Assembly: GCF_954871325.1 (NCBI RefSeq)
Contig: NC_088778.1
Location: 34,174,730 to 34,238,729 of the forward strand
Length of the DNA stretch: 64,000 nucleotides
Source: Gordionus sp. m RMFG-2023
Taxonomy: Eukaryota > Nematomorpha > Gordioida > Chordodea > Parachordodidae
Reading direction: 5' to 3'
The position numbers were made by a program, and so were the translations under genes. Of this stretch, positions 35,501 through 46,579 are shown piece after piece. Each line of letters opens with the position of its first letter. Positions within the stretch are counted from its first letter, which is position 1. Below the pieces are notes generated by a model. The model saw only the letters and a list, made by a program, of their open reading frames with translations, was not told the DNA's origin and made no database searches.

Positions 35501-38500
35501 AAATACATCCTCGCGGGAAAAAAAAGTTTATGGTGAATCGGACTATAAAATTAATTTAATTAGTTTTATTCTCATTTTAATGTTTTTTTTAAAAAATAAG
35601 CATTTTTTGATAATTAAAAGTCGTTAAAATTTTGTTTTGTCTCGAAATGAAAATTTTAAAAAATGGGTCCTCTTTTATAAACGGTTCTAAGAAGGTGATA
35701 ACCGAAAATTAGAGTATTTTTAAGCTAGACCCGGGTTTTCTCTGGGTTTCCAGATAAAATATGCGATTCATACAAGAGCCCGAAAACCGGCTTTCTAAAC
35801 GCGAGACGTATACAATGAGAATATTAATAACACCACGTAGCTAGTGCTGATGTCGGGTTTCAAACCGTTTCATAATCCGATAAATTATTTTTAAAGCAGT
35901 CTAAACTATCATCTTAATTCGATCGAAGAAACTATATTACAAACAGGCAATTAAGGTAAGAAGTACGTTAGAAGTTGGAGATAATTAAGGATTTGATAGA
36001 ATATGGATTAGGGTTAATCTTAATTATTCTTATTGGAAACCTGACAGGTCTAGCAGGCCACATAAGTATGAACCAGAGTAAAAGATACTTTTTAAACGGA
36101 TCTAGATACAGATACGGCATTTTTGAATCTAGGTGCAGTATCTACATATACTTTAACAACTCTGGAATAAACAGACTAAATAAATTTCAATAAATCAGGT
36201 ATGCTAACGAGAATTTCCTTGAGTTAGATCTAAATCGAAAATACCTTGATTAAATTAGTTCCTAAACTCTAGCCACCCTCCTGTTTTAGGTTTTTTGTGA
36301 ATAACCAAGTGGTCCAAACAGGGTGAAAGGGCTAGTACTAAAGTGTTCTTTAGTCCCAGAAAAATCTTACCCATTCCCGTCTTCCTAAGCGAGAAATTAG
36401 TGTTAAAAAGACAATATTTAGATATAAACTAGGAGCAATTAAAATAATGGCTTGAATGAAAGATTCAACAATCTTTTAAAATCTTCATAGGATATCACAT
36501 ATTTATATGTCATGGTTCGGATTATTAATCAACAAAACTTTTCTTTAAAACTAGAATGAAAACTGGGTTTCAAATTTATCAAAGGCCTACAGCAAATATA
36601 ACATCATTTTTTCCGGATCGAATATCCGGGCCTGCGAGTTCCTGTAAAATCCGAAAGCTGCTAGATTAATCGAGGTTTCAATATAATCGGGTAACGGATG
36701 CATTTTCTCAATGTACATGAAGATGCCGCCAAAAATTTGACCATGCATTGGAGGAGAAAATTTCAAAGGTTGAACATTTCTCAAATTTAGAAGAAAAAAA
36801 AAATTAGGCTCAGTCCCCCCCCCTTTTTAAACGGCTAAGGAATAGAGCAAGTATCCAACCACATGTTTCACAGCTGATTAATTACCAGAAAAAAAATAAA
36901 ATAATCGGAGCTAAATATTTCTAAAAAATATCGAACAATTAAATTAACTTAACGAAAAATAAATAAGATCAATTTTAAATAATCAAAGTAAAAACGTGGC
37001 CTAAAAACGTAATCGCATTTTATAAAATTTGAGAAAGTTTTGAAACTTTCTTAATTTAAAAAAAAAAAATATCATTTTAAGATTATAAATTCGTTAAATA
37101 ATATATAAAATTGTCTCAAAAAAGTTTACAAAAAAAATTCCTCGCAGAAACCCTCAGGTGTTTTCTTGTCAAAAATAAAGTCATAAAATAAAATTTCCGA
37201 AAAAAAAAATGGGAGCGTTAAAATTAAAATAAACCGCGACGAGGTTATTGGGATGTTTATTTTAAAAAAATATATTTATCTATAAACAATCGAATCAATT
37301 GGAATAAATGGCACAGGAATCAAATCGAGGAACAAGATCTTCCCAAAATAAGCAAACAAATCAGATTTTGGGGTCACGTGTGCTTCCCTGCACAAATCTA
37401 ACATGCATTTTAAAAAAAAATTTTTTTAAAAAAAAAGGTCAACATAAAATATCGACGAACAAGGCGCATGCGCGTAGACTTTTTATAGCACATATATATA
37501 ATCAAACCAATTAAAAGTTTTTTTTTATATATTTAAAAAGGGAACTTCATCAAGTATTTCTGTATAGAAAAAAAAATAAATCAAACAAAACTAATGACCC
37601 CCATTTTTTTTATTAAAAAAAATATAAAATGAAAAAATATTTTATTTATAAGTGTCAATGATAAAAAATGGAGCGGTTGGAGAAGGAGAAGGGGGGGGGG
37701 AGAATGAGGATGAGAATTAGGTGAGGAAGAATAAGATTTTGTATTCATAAATAAATGCATCTTTCAGCCTTGACCTTTTTTTTAAAAAATATTTATTATA
37801 ATATCAATGGTTGTGTGTGTGTGTAATTTATTATCATTATTATTTTGCAACTACATAAACATTAATATTTAGAAATGAATATATATTTTTTTAAAATAAC
37901 TTAGAACTATTTAACCCCGGATTTGATTGGAGGAAAAAAAATGAGAAAATAAATAAATGTTTTTTGTTTGTCATCACGGAACATAAGTTATAAATTATTT
38001 TTATGATTATCATAAAATGACGAGGAAAAGGTAAATCGAGAAAGAATGGCTCATTGTCATAATTTATTTTGTATAGTGGAGTAAAGTGGAATGAGTAGAA
38101 ATTTTTTTTTTTAAGTAACTCAAATGAATTCATCAAACTACATTTATTTTTTAAAGCGAAAAAAGTCAGCTGGTTTATGAAACAAAAAAAAACGTCACTC
38201 TTGATCAAGAAATGTGAAAGCCCATCCTAGTAAAACGTTAGAGTCCCAAAATTCGTGACTCATTTTTGCTTAAATTTTTTTTAATTTAGTCTCTAGAAGT
38301 AATCTGTTAATTCCTGAGGTTCTTAAGATAGTTCATCACGGAATGGTGTACATTAGATTCTAAGAAGATTTTTTTTTTTAAAAAAAAGATGGCATCCATT
38401 TTCAACTTAACTTTAAAAATTTTAATTAGTACAATATATTTTGTTTTATTCAAAAAAACAAAAACAGTTTTAAAAAAAACAAATAGCCAATTTGAACTCT

Positions 38501-40480
38501 TTAAAAAAAAACAAAAATACTTTAAAAGGAGTTCGTTGTTTATGTTTTGATAGAAACAAACAAAAATAAATTCGAATTAAAGTACAATTTATATTATTTT
38601 AACAAAATGCTGAATTTGTGGTTTTTAATAATATCAAAAATAAACATTATAAATTCTATAGCGTACTACCGACCCTCCTCGGTCAAGGCTAGACCGCGGT
38701 TTGCAGCGGTGCTCAGCTAATGGCAAAATTCGCGGGTTCGTGTCGGCGGAAGTTTAATTCTTACCCGACCGAGCCCCAACTTAATTTTTTTTACGAACCC
38801 AAAATACGTTGTTTGAACACCAAACGAAACTAGACAGTGAGTGGTTAAATTTAAAATCATTTTTATGCTCGGGACTGGAATTGCAGACCTTTGTTCTGCG
38901 GATGCTCTTAAGAACGGTGCACTAGTTCATGTGGGGAGCGGTGGAGATTTTTAAATCCACATGGAAAATATTTGATAACATCGTTTTGCGACCTCTAAAA
39001 TTAAAAACTATTCCTCACCCAGTTTTAATTCCAAGATTTAGCTGTTGTTGGTTACATTCGAAAAAACATTGAAAATTTTAAACGTCAAAAATTATTTTTA
39101 TTTTTTTACCAATAATAAAATCGATATTTTTCAAAATATTTTCTATTATTTAATTTCCTAATTTTTTTTTTTTGATTTATTATATGTAATCGTAAATTTT
39201 TATTTTATTAGCTTTTAAAACAAAAAAAAAAAAATCTCTTTAAATGAAATTTATAAACTGATTTATTGGTTAATAAAAAAAAATATTTTTGGAAAAATTC
39301 TAAAAAATAAAAAAATTCATGTAATTTTTTATTTACTTCCCGCCAAAAAAATTTTAAATTCGCAAAGGCTAGCGTCTCCAAAATGAGGACTAATTAAAAC
39401 TTAATGACGTGCAAATGCGTATTTCCCCTGGCGGATCCTAGTGCAATGCGGATAAATTAAAACTTATGATTGACGTGCAAATGCATGATTAAATTATGAC
39501 CCGCTAAACTATTTACTTTTTTCCTACAATTTGTTTTATTGACAGAATTGATTATCTGTAAAGTATAGCGGTTTTTAATTTAAACCATCAAAATTATAAA
39601 CAGCTGTTTATTTTAGCCTTCAACTACATATATATATATGTATATTATATATAGTCAGTTACAAAGTTAACTGGGCATGGGCGAAAACGAAATCCCAACG
39701 GACAGGAAAATTTTACTATTTGCACACTTCTAAATAGGAATAGATCAAACGTTGATATTTACAATAGTGATGTGCATCGGGCCTAAATATTATTAGGTCT
39801 AGCCTAGCCCGAACCAAAATTATTTCTCAAAAAGCTCACCTAAGACCAGCTCAGTGGGGTAGGATCGGGCCGGGCCAGCAGATCGCTAACTAACAATAGC
39901 AGTCGGTTAAAAATAAGTAGGAATCACATTTCGCCATAGTAAAGGGGGCCATATTAGGTTTTTAAGATTCAATTTATTATAATATTTCAATATATGACTT
40001 AGAATTTTATGGCTTACCATTGGGTGCCACGATTTGGGAAGTGGCCGCAAGTCCAGAATTGTTGTGCGTCACGGTCGACGAGTTATGATTCGAGATCGGG
40101 GTGGAGGGACTATTTTCCAGGGCGGAGTAATTGCTGGCCGAATGGACCGGGGGCGAAGCGGACGATTCACTCCCACTCCAACCGCGGCCCCCATAAAAAA
40201 TGGCGGAAGCGGGGGATGGGTGATGAAAAAGTGAGCCATGCGGGATAGCAGGGTTGGAAAGAACGCTTTCTTTCTTATCGGCCGTCGTAGACCTCGAATT
40301 CGGAATGGAGAATGAACAGTTCTGATTATTAGCTTCGCCGGTGTTGCCAACGTGATGCTCTTTGCCCCCGTTGAGGTTCATCTCCCTAGGACTGTGGTGC
40401 GGAGAATATATACGATGCTGAGATGGACGGTGGGCGGCATGATTATGTAACGCGTCCAAAATGGGTGGAGAAAACATCAT
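26199..40480 (-). CDS. EcR: Ecdysone receptor (nuclear receptor NR1H1), complete coding region in eight exons
   Basis: Ligand-activated transcription factor that in known animals pairs with USP/RXR, binds ecdysone response elements and drives moulting programmes. Coding exons, minus strand: 40480-40018, 32350-32216, 32089-31949, 31766-31552, 31393-31153, 30855-30674, 30549-30327, 26560-26199. All junctions are GT-AG and in phase, totalling 1962 nt, 653 aa. A/B region 1-177; DNA-binding domain about 178-243 with two C4 zinc fingers and P-box CEGCKG; then GMRPECVVPEKQC, an EcR signature; Asn/Ser-rich hinge; ligand-binding domain about 319-653, ending in AF-2 [10 protein letters not shown] (642-651). 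The family call is very secure. Exon 1 could be one of several alternative first exons; the junction 40018/32350 is inferred from phase and splice sites. No stop, frameshift or missing zinc ligand is seen. Confidence 0.95.
27737..27955 (+). mobile_element. TAGTGTTG MITE, copy 2, in EcR intron
   Basis: About 219 bp. The left end is TGGTGTTGCTTAACGGCTCG and the right end CGAGCCGCAACACTA, a strong inverted pair extended by GTTTTGAGCCG / CGGCTCAAATC. Flanks TTCTCGGG and TTCTCAGC match at 6 of 8. Non-coding; apparent frames across it are chance. Confidence 0.82.
28212..28463 (+). pseudogene. Coding-like fragment nested in EcR intron (possible KxDL-like first exon)
   Basis: From ATG at 28212 the frame reads [20 protein letters not shown]. 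After a run of seven A (about 28273-28279) the coding-like text continues in another frame: [20 protein letters not shown], then [20 protein letters not shown] and [12 protein letters not shown], up to a good donor AAAG|GTAAAA at 28463/28464. The homopolymer is the obvious place for a one-base error or true frameshift. The pattern LDxFxxxNxxxxNxxxLxxxRL resembles the helix of KxDL-domain proteins (BORC/BLOC-1-related), but the match is weak and no downstream exon was found. It could be a nested gene, a retrocopy exon or chance. Confidence 0.35.
29416..29648 (+). mobile_element. TAGTGTTG MITE, copy 3, with internal triplication
   Basis: The left end is TAGTGTTGTCAAACGGCTCG, and the right end CGTTAACAACACCTA is degraded. 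Inside, a unit of about 37 bp (TTGCTCATAGAAGG, then AACAAAGGT) occurs three times at 29500-29605, whereas the other copies have it once. No clear target duplication. Confidence 0.75.
30327..30549 (-). CDS. EcR: EcR exon 7: ligand-binding domain core
   Basis: Residues 460-533. The exon begins GCGGCC after ATAAG and ends at TTTTCTG|GTATAT. It encodes [17 protein letters not shown], then [20 protein letters not shown] and [18 protein letters not shown], closely following the conserved EcR text of helices 5-8. [14 protein letters not shown] text is a hallmark of the family. Confidence 0.95.
30674..30855 (-). CDS. EcR: EcR exon 6: helix 3-4 region
   Basis: Residues 399-459, with a phase-1 start after CATAAG and a phase-0 end at CTGAAG|GTGAAG. 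It encodes [20 protein letters not shown], then [16 protein letters not shown], the EcR signature and co-activator groove segment. The N-terminal 20 residues are variable, as in other EcR proteins. Confidence 0.94.
31153..31393 (-). CDS. EcR: EcR exon 5: start of ligand-binding domain
   Basis: Residues 319-398. It opens [20 protein letters not shown], matching the conserved LSPxQEELIxxLVxxQxxxExP start of EcR ligand-binding domains, followed by EEEVKKI and an acidic/Ser-rich linker. The ends are TAG|GATCAC and TCCC|GTGAGT. Part of the 297-bp following intron (about 30985-31060) is less AT-rich but did not yield an in-phase exon. Confidence 0.92.
31552..31766 (-). CDS. EcR: EcR exon 4: hinge region
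   Basis: Completes Cys247 of [14 protein letters not shown], then turns into an Asn/Ser/Thr-rich hinge and ends ALPEGLSP at a phase-0 donor CCCCA|GTAAGC. The EcR-specific VVPE block secures the identity. The overlapping plus-strand frames are shadows. Confidence 0.93.
31949..32089 (-). CDS. EcR: EcR exon 3: second zinc finger
   Basis: [20 protein letters not shown], then [20 protein letters not shown] and AVGMRPE. Zinc ligands are C-x5-C-x9-C-x2-C, all present. [12 protein letters not shown] is nearly invariant in EcR. Acceptor TTTTAAG at 32090; donor GAAT|GTAAAA. Confidence 0.96.
32216..32350 (-). CDS. EcR: EcR exon 2: first zinc finger
   Basis: Basic lead-in [15 protein letters not shown], then [20 protein letters not shown] and CKG, with C-x2-C-x13-C-x2-C spacing. 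The P-box defines AGGTCA-type half-site recognition. The exon starts after AATCAAG in phase with exon 1 and ends TGCAAAG|GTTTTC between Lys and Gly-Phe-Phe. Confidence 0.94.
32975..33186 (-). mobile_element. CTAGACTGA MITE, copy 2, in EcR intron 1
   Basis: On the minus strand it starts CTAGACTGACAAGGCG, then CATCGAATGCAAATCAGCTG, and shares ATCTCGATGATC, GGAATAAATTG and CTCGTTTTAAAA with 16838-17108. Inner inverted words CAGCTGGACCC / GGACTCCA...CAGCTG are visible. The far arm is poorly kept. Confidence 0.62.
38650..38950 (-). repeat. tRNA-like segment, possible SINE fragment
   Basis: On the minus strand at about 38880-38945, a 5-bp anticodon-like stem GCAGA-ACAAAGG-TCTGC follows AAGAGCATCC and precedes AATTCCAGTCCC, a weak B-box. 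On the plus strand at 38670-38760, GCGGGTTCGTGTC is a weak B-box. Neither folds into a full tRNA by eye. Confidence 0.28.
40018..40480 (-). CDS. EcR: EcR exon 1: N-terminal A/B region
   Basis: Starts [20 protein letters not shown] after AAAG, with an upstream in-frame TGA, and encodes 154 residues rich in Ser, Asn, His and Pro, typical of a nuclear-receptor transactivation region. It ends CCCAATG|GTAAGC, phase 1, which joins exon 2 in frame as [13 protein letters not shown] possible acceptor CTTTAG at 40632-40637 (minus) suggests a spliced 5' UTR. The N-terminus is not conserved between phyla, so the assignment rests on phase, codon composition, strand and position; other first exons may exist. 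Several plus- and minus-strand frames here are shadows. Confidence 0.75.
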
Positions 40481-40639
40481 CTTTGTCGGGAGGAGAATGG
40501 ATTTTTTTGGAATTTGTCAACGTTCGTTTTTTTTGTCAGCAAATAAATAAATAAAAATGAGAGAGAAAAAAATCTCTTTATATCGCCACGAGGAATTTGA
40601 TCCGATTCATTCCCAGTGTATCCTTCCTGTTCTAAAGAA

Positions 40640-42740
40640 TGGGTAAATAAAGGGGGGAAGATATATTATATCAAGGCAATTAATTAAGAAAAAATGAATT
40701 ATGATAATTAAATTTATAATAATAATATATAAAGTTAAAGTAAGTATTATATACAAATCAAAATATAAATAAGTTTGAAAAGTAAAAAAAAATAAAATAA
40801 TTAAAAACTTAAGTAATTTTTAATAGTAGTTTTTTTTAAAGGAACTCAAAAACACTAATATTTTTATTATTTTTTATTACTGTACTAAATGATAGCAAAA
40901 TAATGGGTGAAGAGGAAGGGGAGGGGGGGGTTGTAATTACATAAACACCAAGAAAACTGTGGATAATATTATTTTTAAAAAAGGGATGAAGAAGGGGGGA
41001 GGAGGGTGAAAGAGAAAATCAATAACCAAAAAATACAAAAATTAATGTTAAAGAAAGTGTTATAATATATATAAAGGTAATTGTGAGGGAAAAAAAAAGG
41101 TTTTTTCCCCGTGTTAAAAGGCCCTTTACAAATTAATCGATTGAAAAAAATAATATATATAACCCTAATGACGTCAATTGGTATAAGGAGTACTGCTAAG
41201 ATGTGGCATAAAAAATGATATATATATACAGGGAATTGGCATGTCAAAGAGCAAAGTTTCCATCCCACAGTTCAGAAGCATTAATTAATCATAAGGGTAT
41301 CCCTAAATTTCAGAATAATACAAACCTTTCTCTCGAAATTCTGTGAAAAGCAAATCATTAAAATTTTTCTAATTTTTCTAAACCAAACGATAAATATATA
41401 TATATTCTTTTTTAACAAAACAAAATTTAACACGAGGAAAAAATTTTTAAAAAAAATGTTGAAAAACAAGAGTTCATTTTTATTTTAGCAAAAAACATAA
41501 CAAACTCATAATTTTATTTCAAGGTAAAAAGAAAATATAATATTTTTAAAAAGTTAATTTAAATATTTCTTATAAAAATGTTTCTTTTTTTCGAAATTTT
41601 TATATTTCATTACAGGTGCAAAATTTTTACTTATCTTTTTCTTTTCTTTTTTTTAAACAAAAATATCGATAATGTAATTTTTTTTTACTATTTCGCAACC
41701 ACCATTTTCATAGGTGTAGGCGAACATTCAAATATTTTTATTCGAGGTTTTGTTCTCGCTCTCTAAATAAGTGTTCCATCTACATCTAAAGGCTGATTAA
41801 TTAGAAATTAACGGGCTGGACCTGAAATTTTTTTTTTTTTAAAAAAATCCGATCTGGGCGGTATAATTTAAAACCAAATATTTGAAATCGCCATTATTAA
41901 CTGTCAAAAATAAATGTAATATATTTTTAAAAAATCCGGGCCGGGCCTAAAAAAATATAAAACCCGGTCCGGGCCGTGTTTTGGACAATTCAACTTCAAA
42001 TCATTCTTCGAAGCACGCTTTTCAAAATTTAGCATGTTTAGAATAATACCTTATCTTACGAATTGTGGTTAACTTTTGATTCATTTATAATTTGCATAAA
42101 AAAAATATATGGAAAAACTATAGATAATAAGTTCAAAGATTTATGGCTAAATTGCCTGAAATGTATAGGGAAGGTATTCCAAACATGCCGGAATACGTTT
42201 CCGGCTAAGATCGAATTTTTAAATTTTAAAAAGACGCGAAATATCACATTGCGGCCAAACGTACACATGCAAACGATCACATGTTTTCCATTCCAGCATG
42301 TTAATTTTCAGCCGTAATTTCATCGTAATCTAAATTAGTTAATTCCCCGCTTTTTTTTGTGATAAAATCAACTTCGTGGCTATTTTATTTATACAATTTC
42401 TACTACTATCCTCTACGGTAACGTGGTGGGATTGGTCAGACGATAGGCCAACAAATTCCATTGGCATTTAATGGAATCGTCACGTGTTAGTGCTAAAAAA
42501 TGGCGAGAAGTGGTGAACCGATTAAATGCAAATCCGAGAATCAGAACAAATACTTGGGCTCCGTTCGAGATGTCACTAAAATTTATTGAAGACACGAGGA
42601 ATACATATGTAAATTCTATAAGATCCGATTGGTTGAAATAATTACCATATGAACCCTAACCTTTAGGGTTCGAGCAACTGATTACGGTTCCACTCAAAAA
42701 ATTGGCGCTGGTATAACTGATTCATCTAAATTTGCATTCG
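40640..42740. other. Gene-free stretch upstream of EcR exon 1
   Basis: No coding exon recognised. It holds G runs near 40920-40930 and G/C-rich GGGCCGGGCC-type words at 41810-41990. Frames at 40975-41268, 41281-41469, 42056-42317 and 42413-42595 are unconvincing. It may hold EcR 5' UTR exons or promoter that cannot be told by eye. Confidence 0.4.
41810..41990. repeat. Dispersed repeat with GGGCCGGGCC-type words
   Basis: Words such as ATCCGGGCCGGGCCTAAAA and AACCCGGTCCGGGCC stand out in AT-rich DNA. Similar islands occur near 39776-39880, 45190-45450, 46370-46430, 49785-49850 and on both sides of the foldback element (58120-58199 and 60369-60430). They look like decayed ends of one non-autonomous element family. 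Confidence 0.38.
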
Positions 42741-42749
42741 TCTGTTTAA

Positions 42750-42890
42750 AATCACGTGATCTGTAGCTCATAACTCTCAAATCTTTAATTAAATCCTAAC
42801 CCATATCTCTCTAATCTATAATCCTTAGTCCTTATTCACCCAATCAAAAAATCTCGTTCAGTTAAGCGTTCACCGAGTTGATCCTGCATC
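42750..42890 (+). repeat. Dispersed repeat family C, copy 1
   Basis: Shares AACTCTCAAATCT, CATATCTCTC and CCAATCAAAAAATCTC with 61420-61590 in the same order and orientation. Non-coding, nature unknown. Confidence 0.5.
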
Positions 42891-43652
42891 CAAGGAGAAT
42901 TGGAAAATGGGCTCAGCTCAAAAAAACCCCGTTTATTCGGTTCAAAGAAATCATGGCGGCAAATGTATTTTATAAAATATATGTTTCTCCTCCCGGAAAA
43001 TAGAGATAGGAACTATTAAGTTAATTTGATGTACACTATGTTATACAAATTTCGCGTATCGTGAAACTGAATTTAAATCCAGTTTGATCATAACTCCGCG
43101 ATTTGGTTTGGAAAGACAATGCTAAAATATGCAGACTTTTTTTTTTTCAAATTATCTCACATTTATGGAAGATATGTTTATTAAATATTTATTAAATTTT
43201 TACACCTGACCAATGTAAGAAATTTCCCGTAAAAAAAAATAAAGATTAAAAGTGGACAAAATAGATAATTTATTTATTAATATATAATTGAACCTCTCGT
43301 GATAGATGTCAATCGAAAAAATGTATTTTATTTTTGAGATCAATCATACTTATATTTAAATATTCTTTAAGAAGAGAAAGCAGGTTAGGTAAGTCGAATT
43401 TATAATCTTTATCTCTTAATCTTGGTTGGACACTGTCGGTCAAAAGATTACTTACGGATATGTCAACATTTTAAAAATGAGCAACACCACTCATATTGAT
43501 TCTTTCTTCAAACAATAGGCCTGACACCAAAATAACGGTGAGTAATGCTAATCCCTGATGGACTCCACTTCGCTTCTATAGAAGCAAATCCTCTGCTATT
43601 CCGGATTAAGCGCTATATGCCGATAATTTTTCTTCGGTGTCTGCGTAGACGT

Positions 43653-43817
43653 TAGTGTTGTTAAACGGCTCGTAACTCAATATTTTAGCCGGAAAGCCTA
43701 AACTTCTAGATTTCGATAATATATGTCTGAACCTTTATTCCTTCTACGAGCAAAATCTTCAGGTTTGCCTAATATTTTTCTGGATGATATATTGAGTTAG
43801 CCAGCCTAACATCACTA
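43653..43817 (+). mobile_element. TAGTGTTG MITE, copy 4, perfect 8-bp target duplication
   Basis: 165 bp, shorter than copies 1-3. It begins TAGTGTTGTTAAACGGCTCG and ends CTAACATCACTA. Perfect GTAGACGT duplications flank it at 43645-43652 and 43818-43825. This defines both ends of the family and its hAT-type integration. The inner segment with CTTCTACGAGCAAAATC is inverted relative to copy 2. Confidence 0.9.
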
Positions 43818-43829
43818 GTAGACGTTTCA

Positions 43830-46440
43830 TCATCATTCCTCATAAAAAATTTAACACCGACTTGAGGTACAGGGGGTGGAATTCTCTTTTAAATCTTATG
43901 ACAGTAACTGACTCTGGATAAAAAAAAACATATACTCGTATATTTTTGCCACATCTTACAAGAAAAATATTTTGGTCGATAGTAAAAAAAAAATTAATAT
44001 TTGAATTATACTTAGAAATTCGTTAAGGATAGTTTGATTTGGTGACCTTTTTTTAAAAAAAATGGTTGTCAAAAGTAACGTGTCCAAATAAATTTGTTTT
44101 CAAAGAGTCTTAGAAAAGTAATTTCGGATATATTTTAGATATTTATATTTATTTCCCTTAAAATCTTATCGGTATAATTTTCGTAAACAGGATATTATTA
44201 TATACGAACTTTTTTTTGGGAGGGGGGGGGGGGAGAAATATTTAAACCAAAACAAAATCGATAATCAATATCAAAAAATCACGCTAATTGTCATTTCCTT
44301 TCGTTTTGTGGTAATAGCCTGTCTGTACGGGAAGCAATTATCCTTTCATAATAACAGGTGAAAAAAATGAAAGACTGGCTGGGATTCACTCAGACCCGGA
44401 TCCTATTTTAGATACGCCCCATGATTTGTCAAGAAAGTCAAAAATGTGACAAACGATTTTAAAATGTCACATGATACAAAAAAAAAGTGTACAAATAAAA
44501 TTGATGACGTGTGGAATGTTTATCCGAGGTTCAAATATTTTTTTAACCGCCCGCCCAATGGAGACCTCTAGTTCCATCTATGCTCGCGAAAATAATTATC
44601 TTAAAGAAACGTTATAATCAAATAATATTAAAAATTTTATTATTTACCAAAAAAAATTTTTAAAAAATCATTTACTACCCCCCCCCCCCCTTTATCTCCA
44701 CTCCTTCTTTCCCCAATTCGAATTTTTTTTTTTTATCTTTCTTTTTCCTCCAGGGGATAATTATATTTTACGAACACAATTTTTTTTTTCTCGAAATAAA
44801 ATATTTTTATATTCGATTTAATAAATAATTTATTTATATAATATATAATATATATTTTTTTTTCTCCTCTATAAAATTGCGTTTTTGTGTCTAGCCTCAG
44901 AAATTTATAGAAAAATTTTTTTTTAATTTTAACCACAAATTACGAACAATGACATTAAAAAAATTAAAAATATATAGTAAATATTTTTTTTTATATATAT
45001 TATATATTTATAGTGCGCAGGCGCACAAATTGAACGTTTCGACGCGGCCTTTTCGAAACGCGATTATGAAAACGTCTAAATTTTAAAAAACAAAAAAAAA
45101 TGGCGTCCGATTTAAAATGAATTTGTTTGCGTTTTGTTTGAAACGGTAAATTTGTGCGCGATATTGTGCATCAATTCGACTGCCCCTTTTTAAAAAAAAT
45201 TGTTCCCGGGCCGGGTTGGACCAAATATCTGACGGTTTGAAAAATCGTACCGAAAAGCCGTACCCGAAATAAAAAATATATTAGTGCCTTGTTTCTTCTT
45301 TTGCAAGAAGATTTGAAAGATTATATCGATTTTACAAAATAAAAAAAATTTTAGGCCCAACCTACCCCGGATTTATTAGGCCCGAAGCGAAATTAATTCT
45401 AGAAAATAGACTCGGGACGGGCCGTGGGATCTCCAATTCGTGTATACAATAAACTACAGGGCCTGGGGCAAGTCTGATTTCCGGTAAAATATTTGCTAAC
45501 CTGCAGCTCTCAAGAATTAAATTCGACTTGGTAATACGAGAACACTTGGCGAAGATTTTGCTCCTCATATCTCCCATCAATGATCTTTACTTAATTCCAG
45601 TTTTCAAATTTCGTTTTGTCTAAAAGGCTGAATATACAGCAAATCATGCCAAGCAATAAGAGCCTTAAATCAAAATTAGGTAAAAAAAAAATATGGTGGC
45701 CAGAAAATTCGGAGTTATAACGGGCGAGGACCGTGCTGGATATCTTTTTTTTTAAAAAACTAGCGGGTTGGGCAACTTGTGCAAAATTTATCAGCGGACC
45801 GACCTATAATCTTCGTGAAAATTACGCTTCGCCCTCCCTCTATAGCATAACCGTTAAAAAAAACCATTTTTAAGTGATAACTTTAAGTGCAAAACAAAAA
45901 TTTATATTCAAAAAAAAAAAATTCGTCGAGAATGATCTCAGCTAATCTTTTTTTTTAATTCCAAGGTCCGGGTCGTTAGCGATCGGACAGAAACCGGGAA
46001 CCGTTTTAGCGATTTGAGTTTCATTTCAAAAAGATTTAAAACGACAAATTAAAAGCGGTAAAACCGACGATAAATTTCTCTTTTTTTTCATAAATATGCT
46101 TCGCTTTATTTTTTTATTTCCAATTTCTTTCTTCTCTTTTTATTTACTCAATTCGTGTCTTTTAATATTTTCCACATTTCCATTTAATATAAATTATTTT
46201 ATTTATCAAATAAAAATGAAATTTTTTTTTATCAAGGTATCGTTTCAATAACCCCAATTTTTTCTGTTTTAAAGAAGAAAAAATAAATATTTTTCACTTT
46301 ATATAAATTATTTTTAAAAATAAATTGTCAAAATATGAACCAAAAGTATATATTCCTTCCTAATCGCGCAGCCCGGGTTGAATAATTTTTTCGCATAAAT
46401 TAAGGATCGCCGGCCCGGTTTTAAATTTCTTTATCGACAC
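43830..46440. other. Gene-free stretch
   Basis: No gene recognised. It contains a G run at 44220-44233, a C run at 44678-44690, a CG-rich patch near 45015-45060 (GTGCGCAGGCGCAC) and GGGCC-type islands. A 72-codon minus frame at 45362-45580 crosses such an island and is not convincing. Confidence 0.4.
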
Positions 46441-46454
46441 CGGTTTTTTCAAAT

Positions 46455-46571
46455 TCGGCATTTTAAAAGTTTATTAACCAAATCTCGAGGCTTAGACAAT
46501 ATTTTTCTGGTTAAAATATTGAGTTAGCCGTTTTTAACAAATCGGCTCAAGTCGAGCCATTTAACAACACT
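46455..46571 (+). mobile_element. TAGTGTTG MITE, copy 5, right half only
   Basis: From AACCAAATCTCGAGGCTTAG through AAAATATTGAGTTAGCCG to CGAGCCATTTAACAACACTT it matches the right half of copies 1 and 2. The left half is missing. Confidence 0.7.
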
Positions 46572-46579
46572 TATGATAT

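Larger units (their letters stand above)
32351..40017 (-). other. EcR first intron (7.7 kb)
   Basis: Contains a CTAGACTGA MITE (32975-33186), a G run near 33382, a less AT-rich block at 35020-35520 of unknown nature, a tRNA-like repeat candidate (38650-38950), and an imperfect pair near 39390-39500 sharing GACGTGCAAATGC. Frames of 60-105 codons at 33496, 33681, 35303, 35975, 36587, 37308 and 37891 match no family known to me. Confidence 0.6.

Noticed and set aside
36587-36784. 65-codon minus-strand frame in EcR intron 1
   Set aside because: Coding-like in places but no acceptor/donor in phase with EcR and no recognisable family.
40009-40350. Overlapping frames across EcR exon 1
   Set aside because: The minus-strand frame starting MMFSPPILD is the one with a start, a donor in phase and the same strand as the receptor exons.
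45015-45060. CG-rich patch as a promoter island
   Set aside because: Short, with no adjacent gene on either strand, and similar patches occur with repeat islands.
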